This document shows, piece after piece, positions 25,798 to 35,126 of a stretch of 64,000 nt of DNA. The stretch is from Salinicoccus halodurans (GTDB taxonomy: Bacteria > Bacillota > Bacilli > Staphylococcales > Salinicoccaceae). Under the pieces are notes generated by a model. That model saw only the letters and a list, made by a program, of their open reading frames with translations. It was not told the origin of the DNA and searched no databases. The position numbers and the translations under genes were made by a program. The stretch lies in assembly GCF_900114445.1 (NCBI RefSeq), contig NZ_FOTB01000001.1, positions 182,937-246,936 on the forward strand, read 5' to 3'. Position 1 is the first letter of the stretch, and each line of letters begins with the position of its first letter.

Positions 25798-26862
25798 ATG
25801 GCTGAACAGCAGAAAAAGAATATTTTTTTAGTGAAATTCGAGCCTTCTTCTGATTTTACAACGTACTCATCTTTGGGTATTGCCGATGAAGAAGTGATAC
25901 ATGAATTCAATTTGGCACGGATCATTGAATGTGAACTTACTGATGAAAGAGTCGATGACTTAAAAAGATTCAGCAATGTACTTTATGTGGAAAGGGATAT
26001 TCCGGTTTATGCATATCAGCAGGAAATTCCATACGGGGTCAGCCGGGTCCAGACGCAGCAGGTCCATCAGGAAGGATACACAGGCGGCGGGGTCAAACTC
26101 GGTATTGTGGATACAGGCATTGATGCCTCCCATGAAGACCTCAATGTCACAGATGGATTTTCTGTATTCCAATCTGGGGAAGACAGTGAACCATATCATG
26201 ATGGAAGCGGTCATGGGACGCACGTTGCAGGGACGGCAGCGGCGCTTGATAACGGCACCGGAGTCGTGGGGGTTGCCCCAGATGCTTCACTGTACGCCAT
26301 AAAAGTGTTGGACAGCAGTGGTTCAGGATCTTCCGCGGGTGTAGTAAGGGGGATTGAATGGGCCATTCAAAATGAAATGGACGTCATCAATATGTCCCTC
26401 GGGTCTTCAGAACCTTCTAGGGCAATCCAGGATGCCGTAGATACGGCATATGATGAGTATGACATTCTGGTAGTCGCAGCAGCCGGTAATGAAGGTAACG
26501 CGGACGGAACGGGAAATACAGTCGGATACCCGGCGCAGCATGATTCTGTTTTGTCAGTTGCCGCAACGGATCAGAATGACCTCAGGGCTCCGTTTTCTTC
26601 TACGGGGCCTGGAGTGGATATTTCAGCACCCGGTGCCTCGATCTTGTCGACGGTGCCCGGCAACGGCTACGACAGATTGAACGGGACTTCAATGGCAGCG
26701 CCGCATGTTGCCGGTGCCGGCGCAGTGCTCCGCGCAGCTTTTCCGGATGCTCCGGCTTCTGAGATTAAGGAGCGGATGATATCAACTGCGAAGGATATAG
26801 GAGATCGGTCTGAATGGTATGGCAGCGGTTTGCTTCAGCTCCATGATGCGGTAAATCAATAG
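25798..26862 (+). CDS. Subtilisin-like serine protease (S8) without signal peptide
   Basis: The 354-residue protease has a complete triad: Asp105 in LGIVDTGID, His142 in GSGHGTHVAG and Ser298 in NGTSMAAPHVAG; oxyanion Asn231 is in AAAGNEG. Residues 1-73 look like an I9-type propeptide (LVKFEP, ending VLYVERDIPVYAY), and IPYGV at 77-81 marks the start of the mature domain. No signal peptide exists: an in-frame stop lies upstream and no earlier start is available. It is thus an intracellular subtilase but with a long, secreted-type prodomain. GGGGAG precedes ATG. The 262-bp upstream gap is AT-rich and shows nothing definite. Confidence 0.88.
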   Translation: MAEQQKKNIFLVKFEPSSDFTTYSSLGIADEEVIHEFNLARIIECELTDERVDDLKRFSNVLYVERDIPVYAYQQEIPYGVSRVQTQQVHQEGYTGGGVKLGIVDTGIDASHEDLNVTDGFSVFQSGEDSEPYHDGSGHGTHVAGTAAALDNGTGVVGVAPDASLYAIKVLDSSGSGSSAGVVRGIEWAIQNEMDVINMSLGSSEPSRAIQDAVDTAYDEYDILVVAAAGNEGNADGTGNTVGYPAQHDSVLSVAATDQNDLRAPFSSTGPGVDISAPGASILSTVPGNGYDRLNGTSMAAPHVAGAGAVLRAAFPDAPASEIKERMISTAKDIGDRSEWYGSGLLQLHDAVNQ

Positions 26863-26940
26863 TTTGAAATGCTGCAGCTGTTTTTAGCGGCCATCGCCAT
26901 GATAATATATGTGGATATAAAATCTTTAGGATGTGAGTAG

Positions 26941-27591
26941 ATGAGTATTGGTGTGATTCTGGATTTTGACGGCACAATCATTGACAGTGAAACGAATCTA
27001 TATAATGCGATCAATAAAAATCTTGCGGACCGCGGGCACAAGCCCTTGGAAATTGAAGTCTATAAAGCGACGATAGGCACTGAGTCCGATGAGCTGGATT
27101 CCTACATATTGGAGAGGATCGGCGATGAGGGTGTGCAGGCAATTGCGGAGGATCACCAGAGGACATGCCTTGACCTTGAATGCTATCCGCATATTCTGAA
27201 GCTGATTGAGTACTGCAGGGAGAACGGAATCCCGATGGCTGTAGCAACCAGCAGCAGACGGGCGGATATCATTCCGATGCTTGAACACTTTGGCATCCGC
27301 AATGATTTCGTCAGTGTCCGGGGCAAGGAGGATGTGGAATTTGTAAAGCCGGATCCTGCCCTGTACAGGCTTGCCAGCGAAGATCTCGGCATCGATCCTG
27401 AGCATATTTTCGCCGTTGAAGATACTGTAAATGGATCGCTTGCCGCAGTGCGTGCGGGTGTGAACGCGATCGTACTGACGAATGAAATGACGGGAGATAT
27501 GGATTTCGGGCATGTCAAGTATTATGCGAAGGATATTTCCTATGAGGAAATCATTGAAATACTGGAAAAAGAGCAGAGTATAAAAAATTAA
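26941..27591 (+). CDS. HAD superfamily hydrolase, beta-phosphoglucomutase-like
   Basis: The 216-residue protein has HAD motif I ILDFDGTIIDSE, a helical cap (about 17-85), motif II VATSSRRADI, motif III lysine in EFVKPDPALY and motif IV FAVEDTVNGSLAA. This is the phosphatase/phosphoglucomutase subfamily; an Asp two residues after the nucleophile suits phosphate transfer or hydrolysis. Substrate not predictable. It stands alone with its own terminator. Confidence 0.85.
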   Translation: MSIGVILDFDGTIIDSETNLYNAINKNLADRGHKPLEIEVYKATIGTESDELDSYILERIGDEGVQAIAEDHQRTCLDLECYPHILKLIEYCRENGIPMAVATSSRRADIIPMLEHFGIRNDFVSVRGKEDVEFVKPDPALYRLASEDLGIDPEHIFAVEDTVNGSLAAVRAGVNAIVLTNEMTGDMDFGHVKYYAKDISYEEIIEILEKEQSIKN

Positions 27592-27604
27592 AGTGTCATG
27601 CCGG

Positions 27605-27639
27605 GGCAGGTCCTGATTCATTTCAGGATCTGCCTTTTA
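27605..27639 (+). terminator. Terminator of HAD gene
   Basis: GGCAGGTCCTGA pairs (with one GU) with TCAGGATCTGCC (27623-27634), followed by TTTTATT. Confidence 0.8.
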
Positions 27640-27706
27640 TTCCGGCTACATATATTATTTCCGCATCGATTCTTTTCGTTTCAAGGTGCATTGGCAAAAC
27701 AAAAAA

Positions 27707-27729
27707 CAGACCCTTGTCACAAGGGTCTG
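27707..27729 (-). terminator. Terminator of aldo/keto reductase gene
   Basis: CAGACCCTTG and CAAGGGTCTG form a 10-bp stem; the A6 on the left gives a U6 tract on the minus strand. Confidence 0.85.
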
Positions 27730-27761
27730 CCCGGTAATTTCAATTATGAAGGAAGTTCATT

Positions 27762-28694
27762 TTACGAGAAGATCTTATCAATCTCATTGATTTCATCCTG
27801 GCTCAGTCCGACTTCCAGGGCCTTCAGGTTATTCAGTACCTGTTCTGAACGCTTGGCGCCCGGGATGATGACATCGATGACGTCCCGCGTCAAATACCAT
27901 GCGAGGACGACGTGGGCGATGTCGACGCCTTTTCCTTCCGCGATCGGCCGGAGCTTTTCCACCTTTTCAATGTTGCCGGCAAATGCTTCGCCCTGGAATG
28001 CAGGGAGGTTCTCCCTCAGGTCATTGAACGTATCTTCTTTGCTGAATTTTCCTGTCAGCAGACCGGAAGCCAGCGGGAAGAACGGTACGAATGAGATGCC
28101 CTGTTCTTTTAAATAGGGAAATAGTTCATCTTCCGCTGATCGGGCAAGCAGATTGTATTCACCCTGGAACACATCGATGTGGCCGTCTTTATTGGCTTCT
28201 TTCAGCTCGTCCAGAGAAAAATTGGAAACACCGATTGCACGGATCCTGCCTTCATCCTTCAGCTCTTTCAAGGCGGCGATCGCCTGGTCTTTCGGTGTAT
28301 CCTCATCCGGGTAATGGAGGTACATCAGATCGATATAGTCGGTCTGAAGCCGTTCAAGGCTTTTCTGTACTTCCTCTTTTAGGAATGACGGTTCGTTGCT
28401 CTGCTCCATGCCGTCGTCTGTGAAAACAGGGGAGATTTTTGTCGCAATGACAAGTTCTTCGCGTCTGCCTGTCTCTTTTACAGCTTCACCGACAAGTTCC
28501 TCCGAGCGGCCCGGACCGTAAAGGTAGGCTGTATCTATAAAATTGATGCCATTTTCAATCGCAGTTTTGACCAGGTCTTTGCCTGCCTGTTCATCGAGAT
28601 CGGGGAAAAGATTGTGGCCGCCGACTGCATTTGTTCCGAGTCCGACAGGGTTTACGTTCAAATCAGATTTGCCAATTTTGACATGTTTCACCAT
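27762..28694 (-). CDS. Aldo/keto reductase
   Basis: The 310-residue TIM-barrel oxidoreductase shows the family tetrad in FIDTAYLYGPGRSE (Asp, Tyr), VIATKISP (Lys) and MYLHYPDE (His), plus IGVSNFSLDEL and IIPGAKRSEQVLNNL for NADPH binding. ATG 28694 is chosen because it follows AAGGCGG and starts the canonical first strand; the in-frame ATG at 28799 would add 35 unrelated residues. It reduces unknown carbonyls in the cytoplasm and may serve general detoxification. Confidence 0.87.
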   Translation of the reverse strand: MVKHVKIGKSDLNVNPVGLGTNAVGGHNLFPDLDEQAGKDLVKTAIENGINFIDTAYLYGPGRSEELVGEAVKETGRREELVIATKISPVFTDDGMEQSNEPSFLKEEVQKSLERLQTDYIDLMYLHYPDEDTPKDQAIAALKELKDEGRIRAIGVSNFSLDELKEANKDGHIDVFQGEYNLLARSAEDELFPYLKEQGISFVPFFPLASGLLTGKFSKEDTFNDLRENLPAFQGEAFAGNIEKVEKLRPIAEGKGVDIAHVVLAWYLTRDVIDVIIPGAKRSEQVLNNLKALEVGLSQDEINEIDKIFS

Positions 28695-28884
28695 AACATC
28701 CGCCTTCTTTCCTTGTTTAGTGGCAGGGGATATCCTACCCGACAACTCTAATATTAGGAAAGAACGAATCGGAATGCAAAAATATTGATTGATGTCCATT
28801 GTGTATTCCCGAACTTATAAACTGGGGAACATGGCTTTAAAATGGTAGAATAAAGAGAACAATCCTCATGAAAGAAGGGATAGA

Positions 28885-30345
28885 ATGAATACGTTCGGAT
28901 TTAATTTTGATAATACGTATGAAAAGTTACCGGATAACTTTTATCATAAATCAGCAGCAACGCCGGTGGATTTTCCGGAGATCGTCGCTTTTAACGGCAC
29001 GCTGGCAGAGAAACTAGGTCTTGATGCCGAGGCGCTTCATTCAAAGGAAGGCAGGGAAATATTTGCCGGCAATAAAATGCCGGAAGGAGCCTCCGGTATT
29101 TCACAGGCATACGCCGGCCACCAGTTCGGAAATCTGTCCATGCTGGGCGACGGGCGTGCTGTACTGATTGGGGAACAGGTGACGCCCGGGGGCGCACGGT
29201 TTGATATCCAGCTGAAGGGGTCCGGCCGTACAGCGTTTTCCAGATCCGGTGACGGCCGTGCACCGATTGGACCGATGCTCAGGGAATATATCATCAGTGA
29301 AGCGATGTATGCACTCGGCATCCCGACGTCGCGGAGTCTTGCGGTTGTCACGAGCGGCGAAGGAGTCACACGGGAGGAAATCCTGCCGGGCGGCATTTTG
29401 ACACGCGTTGCAGCGAGCCATCTCCGTGTGGGCACTTTCGAGTATGCGGTACGCACTGATGACGAAGCAGACGTTAAAACTTTGGCGGATTATGCCATAT
29501 CAAGGCACTATGCGGAACTGGAATCTTTGCCTGATGCGGAAAAATACATGCAGTTCTTAAATCAGGTGATCGACCGTCAGGCGGCACTCCTTTCCAAATG
29601 GATGCTCGCAGGATTCATCCATGGCGTGATGAATACCGACAATATGACCATCAGCGGCGAAACAATCGATTATGGTCCATGTGCGTTCATGGACAGCTAT
29701 CATCCGGCCACCGTCTTCAGTTCCATCGACATGAACGGCCGCTACCAGTATCAGAACCAGCCGGCCATCGGCCAGTGGAACCTCGCGCGATTTGCAGAAA
29801 CTTTATTGACGCTGATTGATGAAGACAAGGATACTGCGATATCCCGGGCGCAGGAAGCGCTCTCCGGCTATGGAAAACTGTATGAAGCGTACTGGCTTGA
29901 CGGCATGCGGGAAAAACTCGGCCTCATGGAGGCTTCAGAAGACGACGAAGCGCTCATCACAGAACTGCTTGATATGATGGTCGCGGTCGAAGCGGATTAC
30001 ACGCAGACATTCAGATTGATGTCACTCGGTAAATTGGAAGAAGCTGAAGTGGTAAAAGCCGAAGGGTTCAGTGAATGGAAGAAGAAATGGCAGAAAAGAC
30101 TCGGGCAGCAGGATGCAGATGCAGAAGAGATTGAGAAAATGATGAAATCTGTAAACCCGGCTGTCATTCCGAGGAACCATCTCGTTGAAAAAGCGTTGGA
30201 TGAAGCGATGCATCACGGAGACTACAGCCATTTCAACACACTGAATGAAGTGCTCTCGAGACCGTTCGATGATGCACATGATGAAATCTATAAAACCCCG
30301 CCTGAAGAGACGGAAGCCGTCCATCAGACTTTTTGCGGCACATGA
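28885..30345 (+). CDS. selO: Protein adenylyltransferase SelO (YdiU)
   Basis: The 486-residue pseudokinase-fold protein is typical in length and motifs: ISQAYAGHQFGNLSMLGDGR, FDIQLKGSGRTAFSRSGDGR with the ATP-binding lysine, LREYIISEAMYALGIPTSRS, and HGVMNTDNMTISGETIDYG with catalytic Asn/Asp residues. SelO AMPylates protein Ser, Thr or Tyr and affects redox protein S-glutathionylation in other bacteria; here bacillithiol would be the thiol. It lies close to a glutathione peroxidase-family gene, consistent with redox stress. The C-terminal conserved Cys is present as TFCGT. Confidence 0.9.
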   Translation: MNTFGFNFDNTYEKLPDNFYHKSAATPVDFPEIVAFNGTLAEKLGLDAEALHSKEGREIFAGNKMPEGASGISQAYAGHQFGNLSMLGDGRAVLIGEQVTPGGARFDIQLKGSGRTAFSRSGDGRAPIGPMLREYIISEAMYALGIPTSRSLAVVTSGEGVTREEILPGGILTRVAASHLRVGTFEYAVRTDDEADVKTLADYAISRHYAELESLPDAEKYMQFLNQVIDRQAALLSKWMLAGFIHGVMNTDNMTISGETIDYGPCAFMDSYHPATVFSSIDMNGRYQYQNQPAIGQWNLARFAETLLTLIDEDKDTAISRAQEALSGYGKLYEAYWLDGMREKLGLMEASEDDEALITELLDMMVAVEADYTQTFRLMSLGKLEEAEVVKAEGFSEWKKKWQKRLGQQDADAEEIEKMMKSVNPAVIPRNHLVEKALDEAMHHGDYSHFNTLNEVLSRPFDDAHDEIYKTPPEETEAVHQTFCGT

Positions 30346-30349
30346 TCAG

Positions 30350-30380
30350 GAGCAGGATGCGTACATCCTGCTCTATTTAT
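30350..30380. terminator. Bidirectional terminator after selO
   Basis: GAGCAGGATG and CATCCTGCTC form a perfect 10-bp stem with loop CGTA, followed by TATTTATTTTT. Confidence 0.85.
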
Positions 30381-30969
30381 TTTTAACTTCGAAAAAATCT
30401 CCGCCTTTTCTCTTGCGGTCATCCGCATCCCGTGCGTAATCATCAGAGTGTTTTCTTAGAACAGGGATATGTTTTGAGCAGTGTATATAAGCTTCATGTA
30501 CAGTGACGACAACCCAGCGTTCAGCACGTCCGTCTTCCTGTTCATTCAGGAAATGGATTTCCTCATCATTGAATCCAAGTGACGAAAGGGCATCATGCTC
30601 TAAAATCTGTGCTGCACCATTTATGTGAAGGCCGATCTGATGTTCCGTAAAATCGATGAACATGAGTCCGATATGCGGATTTTCAGAAATGTTTCCGAGA
30701 CTTGCCATCACACCGTTTCCGCGGTACTCGGGATACATCAGTGTTTTTTCACTCAGCACTCTCACAAAACCAGCCTGGCCGGCTCTGAAAGATGCATCAC
30801 AGTTGCCGCCGCCATCTGCGGTGGAGATGAAAAGCATTTCCTGTGCGGCGATGAAATCCGCCATGCGTGGGGTGAGGGAGTCGGTCATCTGATTTTTGTA
30901 AAATGCACCGGCACGCTTTTCCGTGCCAAATTGCTTTTGAAGTTCTCTTTCTCCTCTGGACATTTTCAT
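30373..30969 (-). CDS. Pyridoxamine 5'-phosphate oxidase family (FMN-binding split barrel) protein
   Basis: The 198-residue protein is of the PPOX/FMN-binding split-barrel class: MLFISTADGGGNCDASFRAG, TLMYPEYRGNGVMASLGNI, HIGLMFIDF and LHINGAAQIL. These proteins bind FMN, F420 or haem and reduce small molecules; the exact role is unknown. It converges on selO and is downstream (minus strand) of the glutathione peroxidase gene but separated by a terminator. Confidence 0.82.
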   Translation of the reverse strand: MKMSRGERELQKQFGTEKRAGAFYKNQMTDSLTPRMADFIAAQEMLFISTADGGGNCDASFRAGQAGFVRVLSEKTLMYPEYRGNGVMASLGNISENPHIGLMFIDFTEHQIGLHINGAAQILEHDALSSLGFNDEEIHFLNEQEDGRAERWVVVTVHEAYIHCSKHIPVLRKHSDDYARDADDRKRKGGDFFEVKNK

Positions 30970-30997
30970 AGTCCTTTCTCCATGTATTCAAATAAAA

Positions 30998-31023
30998 CGG
31001 CCGCACCATTCCGGGTGCGGCCG
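30998..31023 (-). terminator. Terminator of glutathione peroxidase operon
   Basis: CGGCCGCACC and GGTGCGGCCG form a 10-bp GC-rich stem, with a minus-strand TTTTATTTG tail. Confidence 0.85.
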
Positions 31024-31144
31024 AGTCATATTTTAGGGGAGGTAAAATGTGTAACACCACTAATGTGATGTACATAGAATATAGTACCTCGCCACTTTAA
31101 AGTAAAGTAAATGCCATTATAATTGTATGCATAAACTATTCAAT

Positions 31145-31618
31145 TTACAATACTGATTCAATATCTTTCTTCATTTTAAGCGGACTGGTGGTTGGCGCAA
31201 CACGTCTTACGACGTTGCCTTCTTTGTCTACCAGGAACTTTGTGAAATTCCACTTGATCTTATCTCCGAGGGTACCCTTTGCTTCGCTTTTCAAATGATT
31301 GAAAAGGGGATGGGCATCCGCTCCGTTGACATCAATGATTTCATGGATGTCGAAAGTGACACCATGGTTGATGCGGCACGCTTCTTCCGCTTCTGCATCC
31401 GTACCCGGCTCCTGATTATTGAACTGGTTGGACGGAAAGCCGAGCACCACAAGTCCCCCATCTTTATATTCCTGATGGAGAGACTCAAGTTCATCATACT
31501 GGCCCCTCAGACCGCACTGGCTTGCAGTGTTGACGATCAGCATCGGTCGTCCTTCATACTTACCCAGTCCGTATGCCTCTCCATCCGCTTTTACAACACT
31601 TATATCATAAATGCTCAT
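31145..31618 (-). CDS. Glutathione peroxidase family thiol peroxidase
   Basis: The 157-residue protein has the GPx signature NTASQCGLRGQYDELE with peroxidatic Cys35, then VLGFPSNQFNNQEPG (Gln) and IKWNFTKFLVD (Trp, Asn). It uses Cys rather than selenocysteine and reduces hydroperoxides, probably with thioredoxin or bacillithiol. ATG 31618 follows AGGGG; the longer frame to 31681 lacks a ribosome site. It is downstream of the small gene at 31691, likely in one transcript. Confidence 0.88.
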   Translation of the reverse strand: MSIYDISVVKADGEAYGLGKYEGRPMLIVNTASQCGLRGQYDELESLHQEYKDGGLVVLGFPSNQFNNQEPGTDAEAEEACRINHGVTFDIHEIIDVNGADAHPLFNHLKSEAKGTLGDKIKWNFTKFLVDKEGNVVRRVAPTTSPLKMKKDIESVL

Positions 31619-31690
31619 TTTAAAACCCCTGTCCATATCGATTATACTTAACAATATAACCGTTTTGAGCAGGGCAGCCAAATCATCCGC

Positions 31691-31906
31691 CTAATGGATC
31701 ATCCTGCCGGAATTCTGATATTTGAAAAATGCGCCCCGGTTCCTGCTCGGCATTCCACATTCGGTGCAGACATATTTATACGGGGTGCCTTTATGATAAC
31801 TCTTCACGATGTTTGCATGACTGCATCTTCGCGGCACATTCAGCATCGATGTCTGTCCTTTCAGCATCAGCATATTGCTGATATCCTCTTTTGAATACTT
31901 TTCCAT
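31691..31906 (-). CDS. Small Cys/His-containing protein of unknown function
   Basis: This 71-residue reading frame is preceded by AAAGGAGG at a good distance. It contains VPRRCSHANIV, then YVCTECGMPSR and a basic C-terminus, so a mini zinc-ribbon is possible (CxxC plus Cys/His pair). I do not recognise the family. It is 72 bases upstream of the glutathione peroxidase and in the same direction. Confidence 0.6.
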   Translation of the reverse strand: MEKYSKEDISNMLMLKGQTSMLNVPRRCSHANIVKSYHKGTPYKYVCTECGMPSRNRGAFFKYQNSGRMIH

Positions 31907-32181
31907 TCCAAAGCCTCCTTTTTCTCCTTGTTCATCTGCCGTGTTTTTAAGTGAATAATTGTTAGATATCCGTTTTTGAGAATTTTAATCATTTAAAATG
32001 GAAAAATTACAATTAAAACGTTTCCATAAGCTAGTATTTGAAAAATTCCAATCGTATAAATGGATAAAAATAGGATTATATATTAATCTTAAGATTCAGA
32101 AAAGTTATTCCTGACTCTGTATGTCTGTGCTACCATGTGATGTAATAATAATGATTTCTCACCACGAAAAGGGGGATGACG

Positions 32182-33960
32182 ATGACCGCGGAAATGATAT
32201 TTGTGGCAGCGATGATCGTAATCATGCTGCTTTTGCTGCTGTTTGAAGTGATGCGTGCAGATTTCACCGTATTTTCTTTTCTCGTCATATTCCTGCTTAC
32301 AGGTGTGATTTCAACAGAGCAGGCTTTAAGCGGTTTTTCCAATGTCGGAATGCTGACTGTGCTGCTGCTGTTCATCGTCGCAGGGGCGATCCAAAAACAC
32401 GGTATTATAGAAAACTTCGTCAATAAAATTCTCCGGGACAGCAAAAGTCCGCGGAAGTCGATGTTCAAACTGCTTGCACCCGTCGCTTTTGCCTCAGGTT
32501 TCCTGAACAATACACCGATCGTTGTCACACTGACACCGATTATAAAAAACTGGTGTCAGAAGAATGACATTTCGCCTTCCAAATTCCTGATTCCGCTGTC
32601 CTATATGACCATACTCGGCGGCACAGTGACTTTGATCGGAACTTCGACGACTCTCATTGTCCACGGGCTGCTGGTCCAGGCCGGGCTTGACGGCTTCTCA
32701 TTCTTTCAGCTGTCCGTCGTGGGCGTGCCGATCACCATATTCGGCCTCATCTATATTCTGACTGTGGGATATGCACTGCTCCCGAGCACACTGGGGGCAA
32801 AGGAACAGATTCGTGAAGAAGTGAAGGAATTCCTGGCCGAAGCGGTGATAGAGAAGGATTTCGACTATATCGGTTCGCATATCATCGATGCCTCCGGGAC
32901 TTCATTCAAAAATGTATACATCATTGAAATCATCCGGGGTGAGGAGCGCATTTTCCCGGTGACACCGACAACCGTCATCCGGGAAGGGGATCAGCTTCTA
33001 TTTTCCGGAACGCTCAATACGATTGCTGAAATACAAAAGCAGAAAGGTGTCAATGTCAATACGGGAACGAATGATACGCTGGAGAGTCTGAACTACGGGG
33101 ACAATTACCTTGTGGAAGCGGTTATCTCCCATCAGTCTTCGATGGTGGCGCATTCGCTGAAGTCTTCGATGTTCCGCAATAAATACAATGCAGGCGTCAT
33201 TGCGGTCCACCGCAATAATGAACGGATCAAAAGCCGGGTGGGGGACATCATCATGAAACCGGGTGATACGTTACTGATGCTTTGCGGTCAAAGATTTCTG
33301 GAGGAGCATCTGCATTCCTCGGACTTCTACGTCGTGACGTCTGTGACGCCGCCGGAATCATTGAAGCAGAGCCGGGTGAAAGGATGGATTGCGATTTCTT
33401 TATTGCTCGCCATGGTCAGTTCCGTCACTTTCGGGCTCCTTACCATGTTTGAAGCCATGCTGATTGCGGTGATCATCCTGCTTGCCTTCAGACTCATCGA
33501 TGCAAAAGAGGCATTCAGCTATATACAGGTCAATGTGCTGCTGCTGATTGCGAGTGCTTTCGGCGTCGGAGCCGCTTTGACCCAGTCCGGCCTAGCGCAG
33601 CTCATAGCCGAAAGCATGGTGGATTTTGGAAGGCCATTCGGCATCATCGGCATCATCATCATTTTATATATCGTGACCAACATTTTTACCGAACTGATTA
33701 CCAACAGTGCGGCAGCGGTGCTCATGTTTCCGATTGCGCTTGAAATAGCCGAACAGATGAACACTGATTATGTGGGGTTCATCGTGCTGATAGCCGTCGC
33801 GAGTTCCGCAAGTTTCATTACACCGATCGGCTATCAGACGAACCTGATCGTATACGGGCCCGGCGGGTATAAATTCACAGACTATATAAAAGTCGGGGTG
33901 CCGCTGTCAACGATCACGATGATCACGGCCACTTTCATCATATATACAGTATGGTTCTAA
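32182..33960 (+). CDS. SLC13-type permease with two TrkA_C (RCK_C) domains
   Basis: The 592-residue protein has N-terminal membrane segments (about 1-200), two soluble regulatory TrkA_C-like domains (about 210-390, with IREGDQLLFSGTL and MKPGDTLLMLCGQ), and C-terminal membrane segments (about 400-592). Conserved hairpins are SGFLNNTPIVVTLTP and ELITNSAAAVLMFP. Such proteins transport sulfate, phosphate or other anions. GGGGG lies six bases before ATG 32182; ATG 32176 would overlap it. It is a single-gene unit. Confidence 0.83.
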   Translation: MTAEMIFVAAMIVIMLLLLLFEVMRADFTVFSFLVIFLLTGVISTEQALSGFSNVGMLTVLLLFIVAGAIQKHGIIENFVNKILRDSKSPRKSMFKLLAPVAFASGFLNNTPIVVTLTPIIKNWCQKNDISPSKFLIPLSYMTILGGTVTLIGTSTTLIVHGLLVQAGLDGFSFFQLSVVGVPITIFGLIYILTVGYALLPSTLGAKEQIREEVKEFLAEAVIEKDFDYIGSHIIDASGTSFKNVYIIEIIRGEERIFPVTPTTVIREGDQLLFSGTLNTIAEIQKQKGVNVNTGTNDTLESLNYGDNYLVEAVISHQSSMVAHSLKSSMFRNKYNAGVIAVHRNNERIKSRVGDIIMKPGDTLLMLCGQRFLEEHLHSSDFYVVTSVTPPESLKQSRVKGWIAISLLLAMVSSVTFGLLTMFEAMLIAVIILLAFRLIDAKEAFSYIQVNVLLLIASAFGVGAALTQSGLAQLIAESMVDFGRPFGIIGIIIILYIVTNIFTELITNSAAAVLMFPIALEIAEQMNTDYVGFIVLIAVASSASFITPIGYQTNLIVYGPGGYKFTDYIKVGVPLSTITMITATFIIYTVWF

Positions 33961-34047
33961 TATGGTTCTAAAATTCAAAAGCGTTATACTGGAAGGGAAA
34001 GAAATTATTTCTCCTCTATTAAGACGGAGTCGAAGGAGCATCACTGA

Positions 34048-35022
34048 ATGAGACTTGGTATTTTGGATCAGATGCCGCAGCCGAAAGGGAAGACTGCGGA
34101 GGAAACGGCGGCGCATACGATGGAGATGGTGCGTCATGCCGAGAACTTAGGTTACGAAAGCTACTGGTTTGCAGAACATCATGCCACGCGGGGCATGGTG
34201 TCGAGTTCTCCTGAAATCATGATGGCCGCTGCAGCAGCACGGACGGAAAAGATCAAAGTGGGCAGCGGCGGCATTCTGCTGCCGCAGTACAGTGCATATA
34301 AAGTGGCTGCACAAATATCGCAGCTGGAGTCTTTATTCCCGGGGAGAATAGAAGCGGGCGTCGGCCGTTCAACCGGAGGCGGTGAGTTTCTCCGCAGCAG
34401 GCTGGCGGATTTCAAATCCGATCAGATGGGTGAATACCCCGGGAAACTTCAGGATCTGGTCAGTTACCTGAACAGGGAAGGGCGGATCAGACCGGCTCCG
34501 AGAACGGCGGAGAAACCTGAGTTGTACGCTCTGGGACTGGGGGAGAACAGTGCAGAGCTGGCAGCAGGGATGGGGATTGGATACGTATTCGGCCATTTCA
34601 TCAAACCGGACAGGGGCGGGGCTTCATTTGAAGCATACCGCGAACACTTTAAACCGGGGCTGCTTGAAGCACCGAAATCGAAAGCATGTGTATTTGTCAT
34701 ATGCGGAGAAGACGATGCCCATGCAGAAAAGCTTGCAGCAAGCCAGCACGCCTGGCTTCTGAATGTGGAAAAGGGATTGGACAGCCGGGTGCCGGATATT
34801 GAAGAGGCACAGGAACGCATGGCTGCATTGAATGAGAAGGAAAAGGAAAAAGTGGCGCGCAACAAAAGAAGGATGATCATCGGCGGGCCGGAAACAGTCA
34901 AGAGGGAGCTGGATTATTACAGAGAGATCTATCAGTGTGAGGACTGGCTGTTGCTGTGCAACCTGCATGACTGGGAAGAGAAGAAGAGATCCTTCGAACG
35001 CGTGATTGAACTTTATCGGTAA
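34048..35022 (+). CDS. LLM class flavin-dependent oxidoreductase
   Basis: The 324-residue TIM barrel is luciferase-like: LGILDQMPQPKG at the start, YWFAEHHATRG, VGSGGILLPQYSAYKVA and GRIEAGVGRSTGG. This matches the MsnO8-type subgroup that uses reduced FMN. No flavin reductase is adjacent on this strand, but one lies convergent at 35127. Substrate unknown. Confidence 0.83.
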   Translation: MRLGILDQMPQPKGKTAEETAAHTMEMVRHAENLGYESYWFAEHHATRGMVSSSPEIMMAAAAARTEKIKVGSGGILLPQYSAYKVAAQISQLESLFPGRIEAGVGRSTGGGEFLRSRLADFKSDQMGEYPGKLQDLVSYLNREGRIRPAPRTAEKPELYALGLGENSAELAAGMGIGYVFGHFIKPDRGGASFEAYREHFKPGLLEAPKSKACVFVICGEDDAHAEKLAASQHAWLLNVEKGLDSRVPDIEEAQERMAALNEKEKEKVARNKRRMIIGGPETVKRELDYYREIYQCEDWLLLCNLHDWEEKKRSFERVIELYR

Positions 35023-35083
35023 TTACATGGTGCAGGTGATATTAACCGCAGCAGAGTTACTTAAAGATTCAGGATTATAAAAA

Positions 35084-35123
35084 ACAGACAGGCGGATATC
35101 CACCGGGGTATCCGCCTGTCTGT
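35084..35123 (-). terminator. Strong hairpin between converging flavin genes
   Basis: ACAGACAGGCGGAT and ATCCGCCTGTCTGT form a 14-bp stem; the A run on the left supplies the U tract for the minus strand. Confidence 0.85.
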
Positions 35124-35126
35124 GCA

